Assembly: GCF_001748145.1 (NCBI RefSeq)
Contig: NZ_BCQA01000001.1
Location: 5,234,501 to 5,298,500, forward strand
Origin: Bosea sp. BIWAKO-01
GTDB lineage: Bacteria; Pseudomonadota; Alphaproteobacteria; Rhizobiales; Beijerinckiaceae
Length of the DNA: 64,000 bases
Direction of reading: 5' to 3'
In this document: positions 42,094 to 52,407 of the stretch, piece after piece
Layout: each line of letters opens with the position of its first letter
Numbering within the stretch: the stretch's first letter is position 1
Program-made: the position numbers and the translations under genes
Notes under the pieces: generated by a model
Databases searched by the model: none
What the model was told of the DNA's origin: nothing
The model's input: the letters and a program-made list of their open reading frames with translations, nothing else

Positions 42094-42839
42094 GGCGCGG
42101 CCTCTTCGGGCGCGACGGCCGCGCGCGCTGCCTTGATGAAAGGCGCGGCGAGCAGGCTGCCGCCGCGCTCGGCGTCCAGCAAAAGGCCGAGAGCGCGGGC
42201 AGCATCTTTCGCGACGCCTTGGCCAAGCAGTGTCGCGGCGCCGAGCATGGCCTTAGCGTCGGCGTCGCCGGCTTCGGCGCCGCGCTGCCACCACTGCGCC
42301 GCCAGCACCGGATTCCGATCTACTCCGAGCGCCTCGTGATGCATCATGCCGAGCCGGGTCATGCTGGCAGCGATCCCGGCCCCGGCCGCGGCTTCCGCCC
42401 AGCGCAGGGCGTCGGGCAGGTCGGCCGCACCGCCGCTCTCCAGCAGCATCCAGGAAAGCATGTCCTGCGCCGGCGCATCACCCTGCTCGGCCGCGAGCCG
42501 GTAGAGCCGGGCCGCCTCGGCGTCGCTTTGCGCGACGCCATCGCCCTTGAAATGCAGAGCGGCGAGATTGCGCTGGCCGACCGGATCGCCGCTTTCGGCC
42601 GAGAGCGAGAGCCAGCGCAGCGCGAGCGCCGGATCGGGCTCGACGCCCAGTCCCTCGGCGAAGCAGGCGCCGATATTGTTCTGGGCGCGCGCCATGCCGG
42701 CATGAGCGAGCGGACCCCAGATGGCCAGAGCCGCACTGTAATCTCTACGCTCGACCGCCGCGGAGGCGGCGGTCATCGCTGCCGCGGTGTCGGCCGGCGG
42801 AGACCGGTCGCGACGGAGGAGGCGGTCAAGCAAGGACAT
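42090..42839 (-). CDS. Sel1-repeat (TPR-like) protein between selA and selB
   Basis: 249 residues of tandem Sel1-like repeats (AQNNIGACFAEGLGVEPDPALALRWLSLSAESGDPVGQRNLAALHF, in parts) of about 36 residues each, at least five copies, no signal peptide. Sel1 repeats form helical superhelices for protein-protein contact. It overlaps selA by 14 bp and selB by 4 bp, so it is translated with the Sec machinery. Its role is unknown; a scaffold in Sec insertion or formate dehydrogenase maturation is a reasonable guess. A GTG at 42842 is an alternative start. Confidence 0.85.
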   Translation of the reverse strand: MSLLDRLLRRDRSPPADTAAAMTAASAAVERRDYSAALAIWGPLAHAGMARAQNNIGACFAEGLGVEPDPALALRWLSLSAESGDPVGQRNLAALHFKGDGVAQSDAEAARLYRLAAEQGDAPAQDMLSWMLLESGGAADLPDALRWAEAAAGAGIAASMTRLGMMHHEALGVDRNPVLAAQWWQRGAEAGDADAKAMLGAATLLGQGVAKDAARALGLLLDAERGGSLLAAPFIKAARAAVAPEEAAP

Positions 42840-44232
42840 CACCGGCCTCGGGCTTCAACAAGCGCAATTGGCCTATGAATGCGCCCTCGTCCTCCAGACA
42901 GCGCAGGTCGAAGACCAGCGCGCCTTGAGCGATGCGCCCGATCACGGGCAGGGGCAGGGCGCGAAAGGCGGCGGCAAGTTTGTCCAGTGCGGCGCCGGAG
43001 GCCTTGCCGGATGGCTTCATCGTGATGCCGGCACTCGGCAGCGTTTCAAGCGGCAGAGCGCCTGAGCCGATCTGGCTGGAGCAATCGGCGATTTCGACGA
43101 TCCAGCCGGAGCCCAGGACGTCGGCGACGTGCGGCTGCACGCGCTCGGCCAGGCTGCGCAGTGCGGCTACAGGGCGCGTGAACAGGCGCAGCGTCGGCAG
43201 CCTGGCGGCCAGCCGGTCGGGGTTGCGGTAAAGCTTCAACGTTGCTTCGAGCGCGGCAAGGCGCAGCTTGTCGAGGCGCAGGGCGCGCTTGAGCGGGTTC
43301 TTCGCGAGCTGGGCCACCAGTTCCTTGCGGCCAGCGATGAAGCCGGCCTGCGGCCCACCGAGCAGCTTGTCGCCCGAGAAGGTGACGAGATCCGCGCCGC
43401 CCTTCAGCGCATCCTGCACGGTCTTCTCATGGCGCAGCCCCCAGCGCGCGAGGTCGATCAGCGTGCCGGAGCCGAGATCATCGACGAAGGGGAGGTCATG
43501 CTGATGGGCCAGCGCCGCGAGTTCTGCGGGCTCGACGGCTGCAGTGAAGCCCTGCACCATGTAATTCGATGTATGGACCTTCATGATCAGCCCCGTTGCG
43601 GAGCCGATTGCCTCGGCATAATCGCGCAGATGGGTCCGGTTCGTCGTGCCGACTTCGCGCAGGATCGCGCCGGCACGCGCCATGATGTCGGGCATCCGGA
43701 AGGCGCCACCGATCTCGATCAGCTCGCCGCGCGAGACAATGGCCTCGCGTTCCCGGGCGAAGGTATTGAGCACGAGCAGCACGGCCGAGGCATTGTTGTT
43801 GACGAGCAGCGCGTCCTCGGCCCCCGTCAGTTCGCGGACGAGGTCCCGGATATGCGCGTCGCGCTCGCCACGCTTGCCGGCCTCGATGTCGTATTCGAGG
43901 TTAGTCGGCGAGCGCATCGCCGCGATGACGGCGTCGATCGCCTCCTCCGCCAGCAGGGCGCGGCCGAGATTGGTGTGCAGCACCGTGCCGGTGAGGTTGA
44001 TGACCGGTCGTTGCGACGGCCGCTCCCGATCCTCCAGGCAAGCCAGCGCGCGCTCGGCGATCGCCTTGACGGGGGCAGGGTGGGGCGGTTCGGCCTGCCG
44101 CATCCGCTCCAGCACCTGACGGACAGCCTGTGTGGTCGCGGGCCGGCCGTGGCGCGCAAGGGCGAGCTCGCAATGCGGGCTGCGCAGCACCTCATCCACC
44201 GATGGCGGTCGGAAGCGTTCAGGTCGGTTCAT
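42826..44232 (-). CDS. selA: L-seryl-tRNA(Sec) selenium transferase
   Basis: A 468-residue PLP enzyme that converts Ser-tRNA(Sec) to Sec-tRNA(Sec) with selenophosphate. The PLP lysine is Lys289 in VTFSGDKLLGGPQAG; the N-terminal tRNA-binding domain (SVDEVLRSPHCELALARHGR) and the motif INLTGTVLHTNLGRA are characteristic. It starts 25 bp after fdhE and belongs to the operon 49940-40042. Normal length for the family. Confidence 0.97.
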   Translation of the reverse strand: MNRPERFRPPSVDEVLRSPHCELALARHGRPATTQAVRQVLERMRQAEPPHPAPVKAIAERALACLEDRERPSQRPVINLTGTVLHTNLGRALLAEEAIDAVIAAMRSPTNLEYDIEAGKRGERDAHIRDLVRELTGAEDALLVNNNASAVLLVLNTFAREREAIVSRGELIEIGGAFRMPDIMARAGAILREVGTTNRTHLRDYAEAIGSATGLIMKVHTSNYMVQGFTAAVEPAELAALAHQHDLPFVDDLGSGTLIDLARWGLRHEKTVQDALKGGADLVTFSGDKLLGGPQAGFIAGRKELVAQLAKNPLKRALRLDKLRLAALEATLKLYRNPDRLAARLPTLRLFTRPVAALRSLAERVQPHVADVLGSGWIVEIADCSSQIGSGALPLETLPSAGITMKPSGKASGAALDKLAAAFRALPLPVIGRIAQGALVFDLRCLEDEGAFIGQLRLLKPEAGDVLA

Positions 44233-44257
44233 CAGGCTCCCTCCGGGAGACGCATGA

Positions 44258-45178
44258 TCAGTAGCCGAGCAGGAAAGGGTTCACGCCGGCACGGCGCCAT
44301 CCTGCTTCCGAGACGAGAAGGTCGAGGCCGAGGCTCGCGACATCGTCGGCCACTGGCTCCAACTCCGCATCCTTCCGTTGGTTCAGGATCTTCAGGTAAG
44401 TCCGGCACTCGTCGCAGGTCTCCGCCTTGATCGTGTCAGCGATCCCTTCGATGGCCTGATAGGCGATGCCCTTGGTCGAGCCGCAGGAGACGCATTTTAC
44501 CCGGACATGGTTCCACTGCGTTGCGCAAAGCGAGCACTGGACATAGCGAACACCTTCGATATTCGCCGTGGCCGTGACAGCGCTCGCGACAGGCGGGCCG
44601 CCGCAGCACGGGCAGACGCCATCGGCGACGGGCTGGGGCAGGGGGGCGTCGAGCAGTGCAGCGCGCTGGGCCGCAACGACTTGCAGGGCCGCAGCCGCGA
44701 AGATGTGTTCGGCGGCAGTCTCTGCAGGCACGGCGTCGTCGAGCACGGCTGCGAACATGGTACCGCGGGCGGCGCTGTCCGCTTCCTTCGCCCGGTTCAA
44801 CGCGGCGCGCGCAAGCTCCGGCATGATGACGCCTTCGAGCAGAACGAGAAGCCCGGCGAAACATGCAGACGTCGCCTCGTCCAAGGCCAGTTCCGTACGC
44901 GGCAGCAGAGGCATCGCGTTTGCCGCGCGGCTCCGTTGTTCGGCGAGGGAGGGCATCGACGGCGGAGCGATCACGCCCGCCAGCTGCTCCTGGGCGGTTG
45001 AGAGCGCCGCAAGGAAGGTCAGATAGGGCTGGAGCTGGTGCCCTGGCGCCAGGGCTGCGAAGCGCATGGCGCGCAGCCCGAATATCAAACGTGGTTCTGG
45101 AAGCCGGACGAAGGGGGGCTTGTCGCGTTCGGCGATGCCGACATCTTCAAAGGTCGCAAAATCCTGGCTGTCACTCAT
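44258..45178 (-). CDS. fdhE: Formate dehydrogenase accessory protein FdhE
   Basis: 306 residues. Four CXXC motifs (CPCCGG, CSLCATQW, CVSCGS, CDECRTY) in the C-terminal half bind iron as in E. coli FdhE, which is needed for activation of membrane-bound formate dehydrogenases. The ATG at 45178 is preferred to the adjacent TTG. It is located between fdnI and selA, linking maturation of the enzyme to Sec synthesis. Confidence 0.95.
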   Translation of the reverse strand: MSDSQDFATFEDVGIAERDKPPFVRLPEPRLIFGLRAMRFAALAPGHQLQPYLTFLAALSTAQEQLAGVIAPPSMPSLAEQRSRAANAMPLLPRTELALDEATSACFAGLLVLLEGVIMPELARAALNRAKEADSAARGTMFAAVLDDAVPAETAAEHIFAAAALQVVAAQRAALLDAPLPQPVADGVCPCCGGPPVASAVTATANIEGVRYVQCSLCATQWNHVRVKCVSCGSTKGIAYQAIEGIADTIKAETCDECRTYLKILNQRKDAELEPVADDVASLGLDLLVSEAGWRRAGVNPFLLGY

Positions 45179-45246
45179 CAAGCATCAACCTCACGAACCG
45201 CACGGGCCACGTCGAGGCGGAGCAGCCGAAGCTGCCCCGCGAAATC

Positions 45247-45942
45247 CTATTCCGCCGGACCTACGCCATGGCGGCGTGGGGGCACCTGCCGCTCGTCGAT
45301 GACGCCCTTGCGAGCTTCGCGCCGGAGCCAGAGCCGATGATGCCGGAAAGCCCAGCCACCCGTCACCTTGCCCTCCGTCATCGCGTTGATCGTGCCGCGC
45401 ACGTAGAAACCCGCATAGATATGGACGATGACGACCAGCAGCATCGCGATTGCCGCGAGCGCGTGCACGATATGGGCGAAGCGCTGCTGTTCGATGGTGA
45501 AGCTCGTGCCGAAATACTCGTACCAGATCATCAGACCTGTTCCGAACATGACGAGGATCATCAGCGTCATCAGCCAGAAGACGAGCTTTTGTGCCCCGTT
45601 ATACTTGCCGATTTCGGGGAGGTTCTCCTCGCGACCGGCCATCGCGTCGCCGATATGGCGCATCCATTCCGTATCGACACGGGTCCAGAAATTGTAGCGG
45701 ACCATCTGGACGAACAGAATGGCAAAGCTCAGCAGCAGCACCACGCCGATCCACGGATGCAGCATCCGTGTATTCGAGCCCCCGCCGAAAAAGCTCGACA
45801 GGAAGAACAGCGACGGGTGAAACAGAGCGGCCCCGCTGAGCGCAAGCAGGATCAGCGAGATCGCAGTCACCCAGTGATTGACGCGCACGCGGCCGGGGTA
45901 GCGGTCGACGGTCGTGCGCTCCTCCTCACGCCTCACGGCCAC
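45247..45942 (-). CDS. fdnI: Formate dehydrogenase-N, cytochrome b subunit (gamma)
   Basis: A 231-residue inner-membrane cytochrome b556 subunit with four transmembrane helices. The haem-ligand histidines lie in [12 protein letters not shown], in the [11 protein letters not shown] helix and in [26 protein letters not shown]. It passes electrons from the beta subunit to quinone. It starts at GTG 45942 and overlaps fdnH by 17 bp. The symbol is used for the family (FdnI/FdoI). Confidence 0.93.
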   Translation of the reverse strand: MAVRREEERTTVDRYPGRVRVNHWVTAISLILLALSGAALFHPSLFFLSSFFGGGSNTRMLHPWIGVVLLLSFAILFVQMVRYNFWTRVDTEWMRHIGDAMAGREENLPEIGKYNGAQKLVFWLMTLMILVMFGTGLMIWYEYFGTSFTIEQQRFAHIVHALAAIAMLLVVIVHIYAGFYVRGTINAMTEGKVTGGWAFRHHRLWLRREARKGVIDERQVPPRRHGVGPAE

Positions 45943-46846
45943 GGGCTGCCTCCTCGTCGATCAGATGCTCGGCCTCGCGATCCTCCGCACGGCTGACCTC
46001 GTTGCGTCTTGCGACGGTCGCATGGACGAAGGCGAACATGGCGGCGAAACCCACGACAGCCATGCCGGTATATTTGGTCAGCCCCTTCCAGAGCTCGACG
46101 ACTTGGCTGATCCTGGGGTTCTGCGGAAGGTTGGCATAGAGCTGCGGCCTGTCGGCATGGTGCAGCACGTACATCACATGCGTGCCGCCGACGCCCGGCG
46201 GATCGTAGATGCCGGCATTCTTAAAGCCGCGCGACTTCAGGTCGGTGATCCGGCCTTCGGCATAGTTCAGCATCGCCGCCTTGGTGCCGAAGACGATCGC
46301 GCCGGTCGGGCAGGCCTTGGCGCAGGCTGGGGCCTGGCCAACCGAGACCCGGTCGGAACATAGCGTGCACTTATAGGCCTTGTGATCGGTCTGGCTGATG
46401 CGCGGGATGTTGAAGGGGCAACCCTTCACGCAATAGCCGCAGCCAATGCAGTTCTCCGAGACGAAGTCGACGATACCGTTATTGTACTGGACGATGGCGC
46501 CGGGGGCGGGGCAGGCCTTGAGGCAGCCCGGATCGGCGCAATGCATGCAACCATCCTTGCGGATCAGCCATTCCAGATTGCCGCTCTCCGCATTCTCCCA
46601 TTCGGTGAAACGCATCAGCGTCCAGGTATTCGGCGTCAGATCGTGCGGGTTGTCATAGACGCCGATGTTGAAGCCGACCTCCTCGCGCAGGTTGTTCCAT
46701 TCAAGGCATGCCGCCTGGCATGCCTTGCAGCCGATGCATTTCGAGACATCGATAAGCTTCGCGACCTCGAAATCATGCCGAACATCGGGCGGCCTGAAGG
46801 TCGTGGCCGAGATGCGGGCGAAGTCCTGACTCTGCAATCCTGCCAT
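45926..46846 (-). CDS. fdnH: Formate dehydrogenase-N, iron-sulfur subunit (beta)
   Basis: 306 residues with four [4Fe-4S] motifs: [35 protein letters not shown] and [21 protein letters not shown] single C-terminal transmembrane helix ([18 protein letters not shown]) anchors it to the membrane. ATG at 46846, 10 bp after fdnG. It connects the catalytic subunit with the cytochrome b subunit. Confidence 0.96.
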   Translation of the reverse strand: MAGLQSQDFARISATTFRPPDVRHDFEVAKLIDVSKCIGCKACQAACLEWNNLREEVGFNIGVYDNPHDLTPNTWTLMRFTEWENAESGNLEWLIRKDGCMHCADPGCLKACPAPGAIVQYNNGIVDFVSENCIGCGYCVKGCPFNIPRISQTDHKAYKCTLCSDRVSVGQAPACAKACPTGAIVFGTKAAMLNYAEGRITDLKSRGFKNAGIYDPPGVGGTHVMYVLHHADRPQLYANLPQNPRISQVVELWKGLTKYTGMAVVGFAAMFAFVHATVARRNEVSRAEDREAEHLIDEEAARGREA

Positions 46847-46856
46847 CGCCGCCTCC

Positions 46857-49800
46857 TCAGCTCGTGACCGGCCCGTTGCTCGGCTCGACATTCACCAGGA
46901 ACGCCTTGAATTCGGGCGTCTCAATGTTGGCGTCGCCGACAAACGGAGTGAGGCTGTTGGGGCCGAAACCCTTCCTTGCCGCACCGGTGAAGCCCCAATG
47001 GAGCGGGATGCCGACGATATGGACCGTCTTGCCGTCGCAGATCATCGGCTTGATGCGCTTGGTCACCACGGCTTTCGCATGCACGGAACCACGGTTCGAC
47101 GAGACCTTCACCCAGCTACCGGGCTGGATGTTCTTCTCCGCGGCCAGTTGTTCGCTGATCTCGACGAAGAACTCCGGCTGCAGCACCGCATTGACCCAGA
47201 CATGCTTGGTCCAGAAGTGGAAGTGCTCGGTCAGGCGGTAGGATGTCGCCGCATAGGGGAACTTGTCCGAAGTGCCGAGCGCCGCCAGATCGTCCTTGAA
47301 GATGCGGGCGGCGGGATTGCCGCGGATCTTGGGCGCCATGACATTGGTGACCGGGCTTTCAAACGGCTCGTAATGGGCCGGGAAGGGGCCGTCTTTCATC
47401 ATGCCCCGCGAGAACAGCCGCGCGGTGCCCTCGGGGTTCATGATGAAGGGGCCTACATCCCGCGGCTTGGCGGCCGGCGCGATGTCCGGCACGTCGAACC
47501 CGGTCCAGTTGCTGCCATTCCACTCGATCAGCTTGCGCTTGGGATCCCACGGCTTTCCGTCGATATCAGCGGAGGCGCGGTTGTAGAGGATGCGCCTGTT
47601 GGCCGGCCAGGCGAACGCCCAGTTGGCATAGGCGCCGGTATTGCCGGGGTCGCTCGTATCGCGGCGGGCCATCATGTTGCCCCGTTCGGTCCAGGAGCCC
47701 GAGTAGATCCAGCAGCCGCAGGCCGTCGAACCGTCATCGCGCAACTGCCCGAACGTATCGACCAACTTGCCCTTCTCCAGCACGATCTTGCTCGGATCGA
47801 CCGGGTCGGTGACGGTCGAGACGACGTAGCCGTTCATCTCCTTCGCCAGCTCGTCCGGCATCGGATCGTCCGATATCCGATAGGGCCAGTGCAGGTTGAG
47901 GATCGGATCAGGGAAGGCGCCGCCTTCCTTCTGATAGAGAGCCCGCAGGCGCAGATGGAGCTGTGCCATGATCCAGGCGTCGCTCTTGGCTTCGCCGGGA
48001 GGTTCGGCTCCCGGCCAGTGCCATTGCAGCCAGCGGCCGGAATTGACGAGCGAGCCCTCGTCCTCTGCGAAGCAGGTCGTCGGCAACTCGAACACTTCGG
48101 TCTGGATGGCCTCGGGCTTGACGTCGTTGAAGACGCCCTCGTCCTTCCAGAAACGCGATGTCTCCGTCTGCAACGGGTCCATCACGACCAGGAACTTCAA
48201 CTTGGAGAGCGAGGCCGTGACCTTGCCCCGGTTGGGGAAGGACAGCAGCGGGTTGAAGCCCTGGCAGAAATAGCCGTTCACCTTCCCCTGGTTCATCAGT
48301 TCGAAGGTGCGCAACACGTCGTAGCCCGGCACGTCGAGCTTCGGCAGCCATTGATAGGCGAAATCGTTCTCCGGCGTCGCCGCATTGCCCCACATCGACT
48401 TCAGGAAGCTCACCATGAACTTCTTGTAGTTCTGCCAGTAACTCATCTGGTTGGGGCGCAGCGGCTTGAAGCCGCGCGTGCTCATATAGGTCGTGAAATC
48501 GACCTCCTTGTCCGTTGGCAGGGTCAAATAGCCGGGGAGCAGGTTCGACATCAGGCCGATATCGGTCAGGCCCTGGATGTTGGAGTGGCCGCGCAGCGCA
48601 TTCATACCGCCGCCACGCATGCCGATATTGCCGAGCAGCAGCTGCAGCATCGCCATCGAGCGGATGTTCTGCGAGCCCTTGGAGTGCTGGGTCCAGCCGA
48701 GCGCATACATCGACGTCATGACCTTGTCGCGCGCCGACGTCTCCGAGATCATCTTGCAGATCGTCAGGAACTTGTCCTTCGGCGTTCCGCAGATGCGTTC
48801 AACCATCTCCGGCGTGTAGGCCGCGATGTGGGTCTTCAGGAGCTGGTAGACGCTTCGCGGATGCTGCAGCGTCTCGTCGATCTGGACGTAACCGTCCGGA
48901 CCGAGCTCGTATTCCCAGCTTGAGCGGTCGTAATCGCGCTTGGCTTCGTCGTAACCGGTGAACAGACCTTCCTGATAGCCGAAGCCTTCCTTCACGAGAT
49001 ACGGCGCGTTGGTGAAGGCGCGCACGTAGTCGTGCTGGATCTTGTCGTTATCGATGCAGTACTTCATCACCCCCAGGAGGAAGGCGATATCAGTGCCCTG
49101 CCGGATCGGCGCATAGAAATCGGCGACGGACGCCGAGCGCGTGAAACGCGGATCGACGACGATCAGCTTCGCGCCCCGCTGGGCTTTCGCTTCAGTGACC
49201 CATTTGAAGCCGCAAGGATGCGCCTCGGCGGCGTTGCCGCCCATGATGACGACGAGATCGGTGTTCTTGATATCCGTCCAGGAGTTCGTCATCGCACCGC
49301 GACCGAATGTTGGGGCCAGACTGGCCACCGTCGGTCCGTGTCAAACGCGCGCCTGGTTGTCGAAGGCCAACATCCCGGTGCTTCGCACCACCTTGTAGGT
49401 CATGAAGGCGGTTTCGTTGGTCGTCGCCGAGGCCGCCAGGAACCCGGTGGACAGCCAGCGATTGACCGTCACACCATCCTGGTTGGTGGCGATGAAATTC
49501 TTGTCGCGGTCGTCTTTCATCAGCCGCGCGATGCGGTCGAGCGCGTCCGCCCAGCTGATGCGCTTGAAGTCACGTTGGCCGGGGCCGCGATATTGCGGGA
49601 ATTTCGTGCGCGTCTCGGCATGGACGAAATCGAGCAGTGCCGAGCCCTTGGGGCAGAGGGTACCGCGATTCGTTGGATGATCCGGATCGCCCTCGATATG
49701 GATGATCGCCGAATGGGCGTTTTTCGATTTGTCGCCCAGGCCGTACATGATGACGCCGCAGGCGACAGAGCAATAGGGACAGGTATTTCGCGTCTCGGTG

Positions 49801-49940
49801 GTTTGCGCCAGCTTGAAGGGGCGCACGGCCTGAGCCAGCGCCTGCTCCGACTCTCCGAACCCTAGCGCAGCTATGGCTGTTCCAGCCAGTCCCGTTCCTG
49901 CGCCGCTCAAAAACTGGCGGCGCGATAGCTCTTGAAGCAT
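46857..49940 (-). CDS. fdnG: Formate dehydrogenase-N, catalytic subunit, selenoprotein
   Basis: A 1027-residue molybdenum/tungsten bis-MGD enzyme with Sec at position 200. The in-frame TGA is at 49341-49343, followed by [17 protein letters not shown] as in E. coli FdnG. The Tat motif SRRQFLSG shows export to the periplasm; Cys54, Cys57, Cys61 and Cys96 bind a [4Fe-4S] cluster. Simple gene finders will split it into 49941-49341 and 49328-46857. It oxidises formate to CO2 and feeds electrons to quinone via FdnH and FdnI. It is the first gene of the fdh-sel operon; GGGAGG precedes its ATG. Confidence 0.97.
49312..49343 (-). promoter_or_regulatory. Bacterial SECIS element in fdnG
   Basis: After UGA and an 11-nt spacer the RNA forms GG, bulged U, GGCC, apical loop AGUCU, GGCC, CC. 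The spacer length, the bulged U and the GU in the apical loop all match the E. coli fdhF and fdnG SECIS hairpins bound by SelB. Confidence 0.93.
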
Positions 49941-50540
49941 CCGGACCTCCCAGATGGCGACATATTCGCCCTTATTCTCTTTGGAATAGTGAAACTCTGG
50001 ATCGGCCGCGTCAAGATGACTTTACGGAAATGGGCGACCTGATGCGCGCGCGCTCACAGTGGCACTTGGCGTTATTTCAGCGTATATCCATCGATGATTT
50101 GGTATGGCGATTAACCACCGGGCATTATGCCAATCTAACGACACCTCTGATCTGCGACTGTATTGATCTGATAAAAAATAACGTTACGTATGGCTGCGAA
50201 CGATTGCGGAAAATCTCAATCGAGTAGTGCGCCGGGAGCGTAATTCTGCTCAAGAATTGGTCATTCTGCCCGATTATCGTCGGTTTTCTATAAATACCTG
50301 CCGGGCCTCCGGGCGGGCAGGGGAGCGCCTGCGTCAATCTGCCGGTCTTCGGGAATCACGCCCGCCCGCTTGGCGCCGATCATTGAACGGCCCCCCTATG
50401 AGAGGCGAGATGCCGGAGATCGCGCCGTGGCGAGGCGATTTCTACGCGTGGAAGCATGGTCATGGCGCTTGGCGCTTCGTTGCGGCGCTCCAGCCCGCGC
50501 GAGCCTTGCCATCGCCCTGGGATATTGTGGCGCGCTCGGG
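49941..50540. other. Intergenic region upstream of fdnG
   Basis: About 600 bases. The part next to fdnG holds its promoter; 50090-50240 is AT-rich. Two short plus-strand frames (from 50030 and 50227) have no recognisable protein and poor starts, so I do not call them. An imperfect inverted repeat CCTGCC / GGCAGG lies at 50297-50321. Confidence 0.5.
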
Positions 50541-51368
50541 CTACCCGCAAGGCGCCCTGCCTTCAGCTTGGAGATAGGGCTTCAATTCATCCGGGGCGGC
50601 ACTGAACAGGCCGGCGAAGTCCTTCTGGGTGACGAACCCGGCTCGCGACAAGATGCGGATCTGTTCGGCAAGCGCCTGCGGAACGAAGGCCGAATGCTGA
50701 TAGCCCGAGGTCACGTCAGCGCCGCGCCCCCTGTTTGCGCCGTCGACGGCAACGATCATTTGACCCATGTTGCTTTCACGGATGCTCTTTACGAATGATA
50801 TATGTTCCCGCCGAGCGCGAACGAATTCGCTTAGCCGTGCGACCAAACGCTTGCGATATCGGTCATCGCAGAAGCGGTTCGTGTAGATCCGCATCGAGCA
50901 GGCGAGAAATTCCGCTCCCTTCTCGGGCACCAGGAATGTCTGGCCGCGCTTCTCCGCATAGTCTGCCGCGTCTCTGCTCGTAGGCTTCATGCACCGCTCA
51001 TGCAGTTCGCTGTCGATCGCATCGAACCCTTCGGGAGTTTGCTGCATCGCAAGCGTCATCATCCATGACTGCCCGACGATGAACGGAATCGCTCCCTGCT
51101 TGTTATAGGACCGTGCAACCGGAGCCGGCTCGGAACCAATGCTCGCAACAACGGCCGGAGCTGTCGGGGGCAGGGGGCCGGAGCTTCGCCCCAGAAAGAA
51201 GTAGGCGCCAGAAAAGCTTGCGAGAACGGCGACGACACCGATTGCAATGTCCGCCACGCCTATGCCTGATCCGCCGCTGCCACCCGGGGCTCCGCGGGAG
51301 CTTGCCTGCGTGTCCGCGCTGTAGCGTTGCGGCTCTGTGGTCGGAGGCTTCCTCTTACCGAACGACAT
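50541..51368 (-). CDS. Membrane-anchored hypothetical protein, MSFG pair member 2
   Basis: 275 residues. A charged, Ser/Gly-rich N-terminus of about 35 residues starting MSFGKRK is followed by one transmembrane helix (VADIAIGVVAVLASFSGAYFFLG) and a large soluble, presumably periplasmic domain with four Cys (ERCMKPT, LACSM, NRFCDD, APCG). No family recognised. The neighbour 51409-52254 shares the MSFG start and single-helix plan, so they may be partners. They are 40 bp apart on the same strand. Confidence 0.75.
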   Translation of the reverse strand: MSFGKRKPPTTEPQRYSADTQASSRGAPGGSGGSGIGVADIAIGVVAVLASFSGAYFFLGRSSGPLPPTAPAVVASIGSEPAPVARSYNKQGAIPFIVGQSWMMTLAMQQTPEGFDAIDSELHERCMKPTSRDAADYAEKRGQTFLVPEKGAEFLACSMRIYTNRFCDDRYRKRLVARLSEFVRARREHISFVKSIRESNMGQMIVAVDGANRGRGADVTSGYQHSAFVPQALAEQIRILSRAGFVTQKDFAGLFSAAPDELKPYLQAEGRAPCG

Positions 51369-51408
51369 GGTCTCGATCTCGCTGCGTTCGCGCTGTCATT
51401 TCGGTGTC

Positions 51409-52254
51409 CTATCGTGGGCAGATGCCGGCTGCGCCGTACCCGTCCGGATCGACGCGTGTGTCTGCCCTGACGTTTCGTGGGCCGATCTCGATCCGACGCG
51501 TGTTCGTGGTCGACCAGATGCGCAAATTCTCCCTGGAGATCCCGAAATAGCGCTGCCATCTGTCCAACGCCTTGCAGACCAGTCGCTGCCTGGCCTTGTC
51601 CGTTTGGAAGCGGGCATAGTCTCCCGGGCTTGCCACATCCCCGGCCCCGAAGGCGCCGACGCGAAACCCTGCGAGCAGTCCATCCCTGGCTCCGGCGAGA
51701 TCAAACGCAAACGGTCCTTCGACGCCAATCTTCGCCCGCTGGCTCGGGAGTGCCCCGCTGATCTGCCACAGAGCTGGCCTGTCGGCGATGAGGACGACGG
51801 CAGACGCGCCAATGTTGGATAGATCCAGGGCAATGGCCTGCGGGTCCGATCGGCCCGGGTGTCTGGCCTGCGCCTCAGAGGTCAGCGCGGTCGTCTCGGC
51901 CGCGCTGACGGCGAGGAAGACGACATGCACCATGTCGGTATTCCTGGCCTCGGCAGATTGCGCCGTCATGCCCTCGAGGCGCTGGAAGAGCCGTTTCATC
52001 GCTTCGGCGTCGTCGCCGGAGACGACGCCGCTCGCCCGCTGCGCGGATTCGATCTTTGTCAGCAGTGGATCGAATGACGGCGTCGAGCGCCAGAGATGAA
52101 AATTCACGGATACGAAGATGCTCGCCGCCGTCACGATCGGCAGTACCAGGACAAGAATGAGCAGGGCATTGGCGACGCGCCCAGCCCGCGTCGCAACCGC
52201 GCGGCCTGTCTCCGGCACATCGGTGCCTTGTTGCTGCTTCCTTCCGAACGACAT
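51409..52254 (-). CDS. Membrane-anchored hypothetical protein, MSFG pair member 1
   Basis: 281 residues: MSFGRKQ and a hydrophilic N-terminus, one transmembrane helix (NALLILVLVLPIVTAASIFVSV), then a soluble domain of about 225 residues. It contains a DPQAIALDLSNIGASAVVLIADRPALWQISG segment (in parts) that looks like an alternating beta/alpha fold, possibly with a binding site. No known motif; it ends in ICPR. The paired layout with the downstream gene suggests a two-component periplasmic complex. The function is unknown. Confidence 0.75.
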   Translation of the reverse strand: MSFGRKQQQGTDVPETGRAVATRAGRVANALLILVLVLPIVTAASIFVSVNFHLWRSTPSFDPLLTKIESAQRASGVVSGDDAEAMKRLFQRLEGMTAQSAEARNTDMVHVVFLAVSAAETTALTSEAQARHPGRSDPQAIALDLSNIGASAVVLIADRPALWQISGALPSQRAKIGVEGPFAFDLAGARDGLLAGFRVGAFGAGDVASPGDYARFQTDKARQRLVCKALDRWQRYFGISRENLRIWSTTNTRRIEIGPRNVRADTRVDPDGYGAAGICPR

Positions 52255-52407
52255 CGTTCGCCGCCTCAGCCGTCCAATCGAGCGGCAGGATATTGCCTCG
52301 CGGGTCCTTACGTAGGGTTAAGCGGTACACGATAGAATAGGAAATCGACCGGCGAACTGCGGAGGAGGGGGCGCAGCGTAACCTCAGGATACAGCCTGGT
52401 GCGGTCC

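Noticed and set aside
46998..48923. 641-codon plus-strand frame opposite fdnG
   Set aside because: Shadow of the formate dehydrogenase catalytic subunit.
46857..49940. Reading fdnG as a pseudogene interrupted by a stop codon
   Set aside because: The stop is UGA at the conserved Sec position, followed by a correct SECIS, and selA, selB, selC and selD are present.
50227..50577. 116-codon plus-strand frame upstream of the MSFG pair
   Set aside because: No homology, no good ribosome-binding site, uneven composition, and it overlaps the 3' end of the real minus-strand gene.
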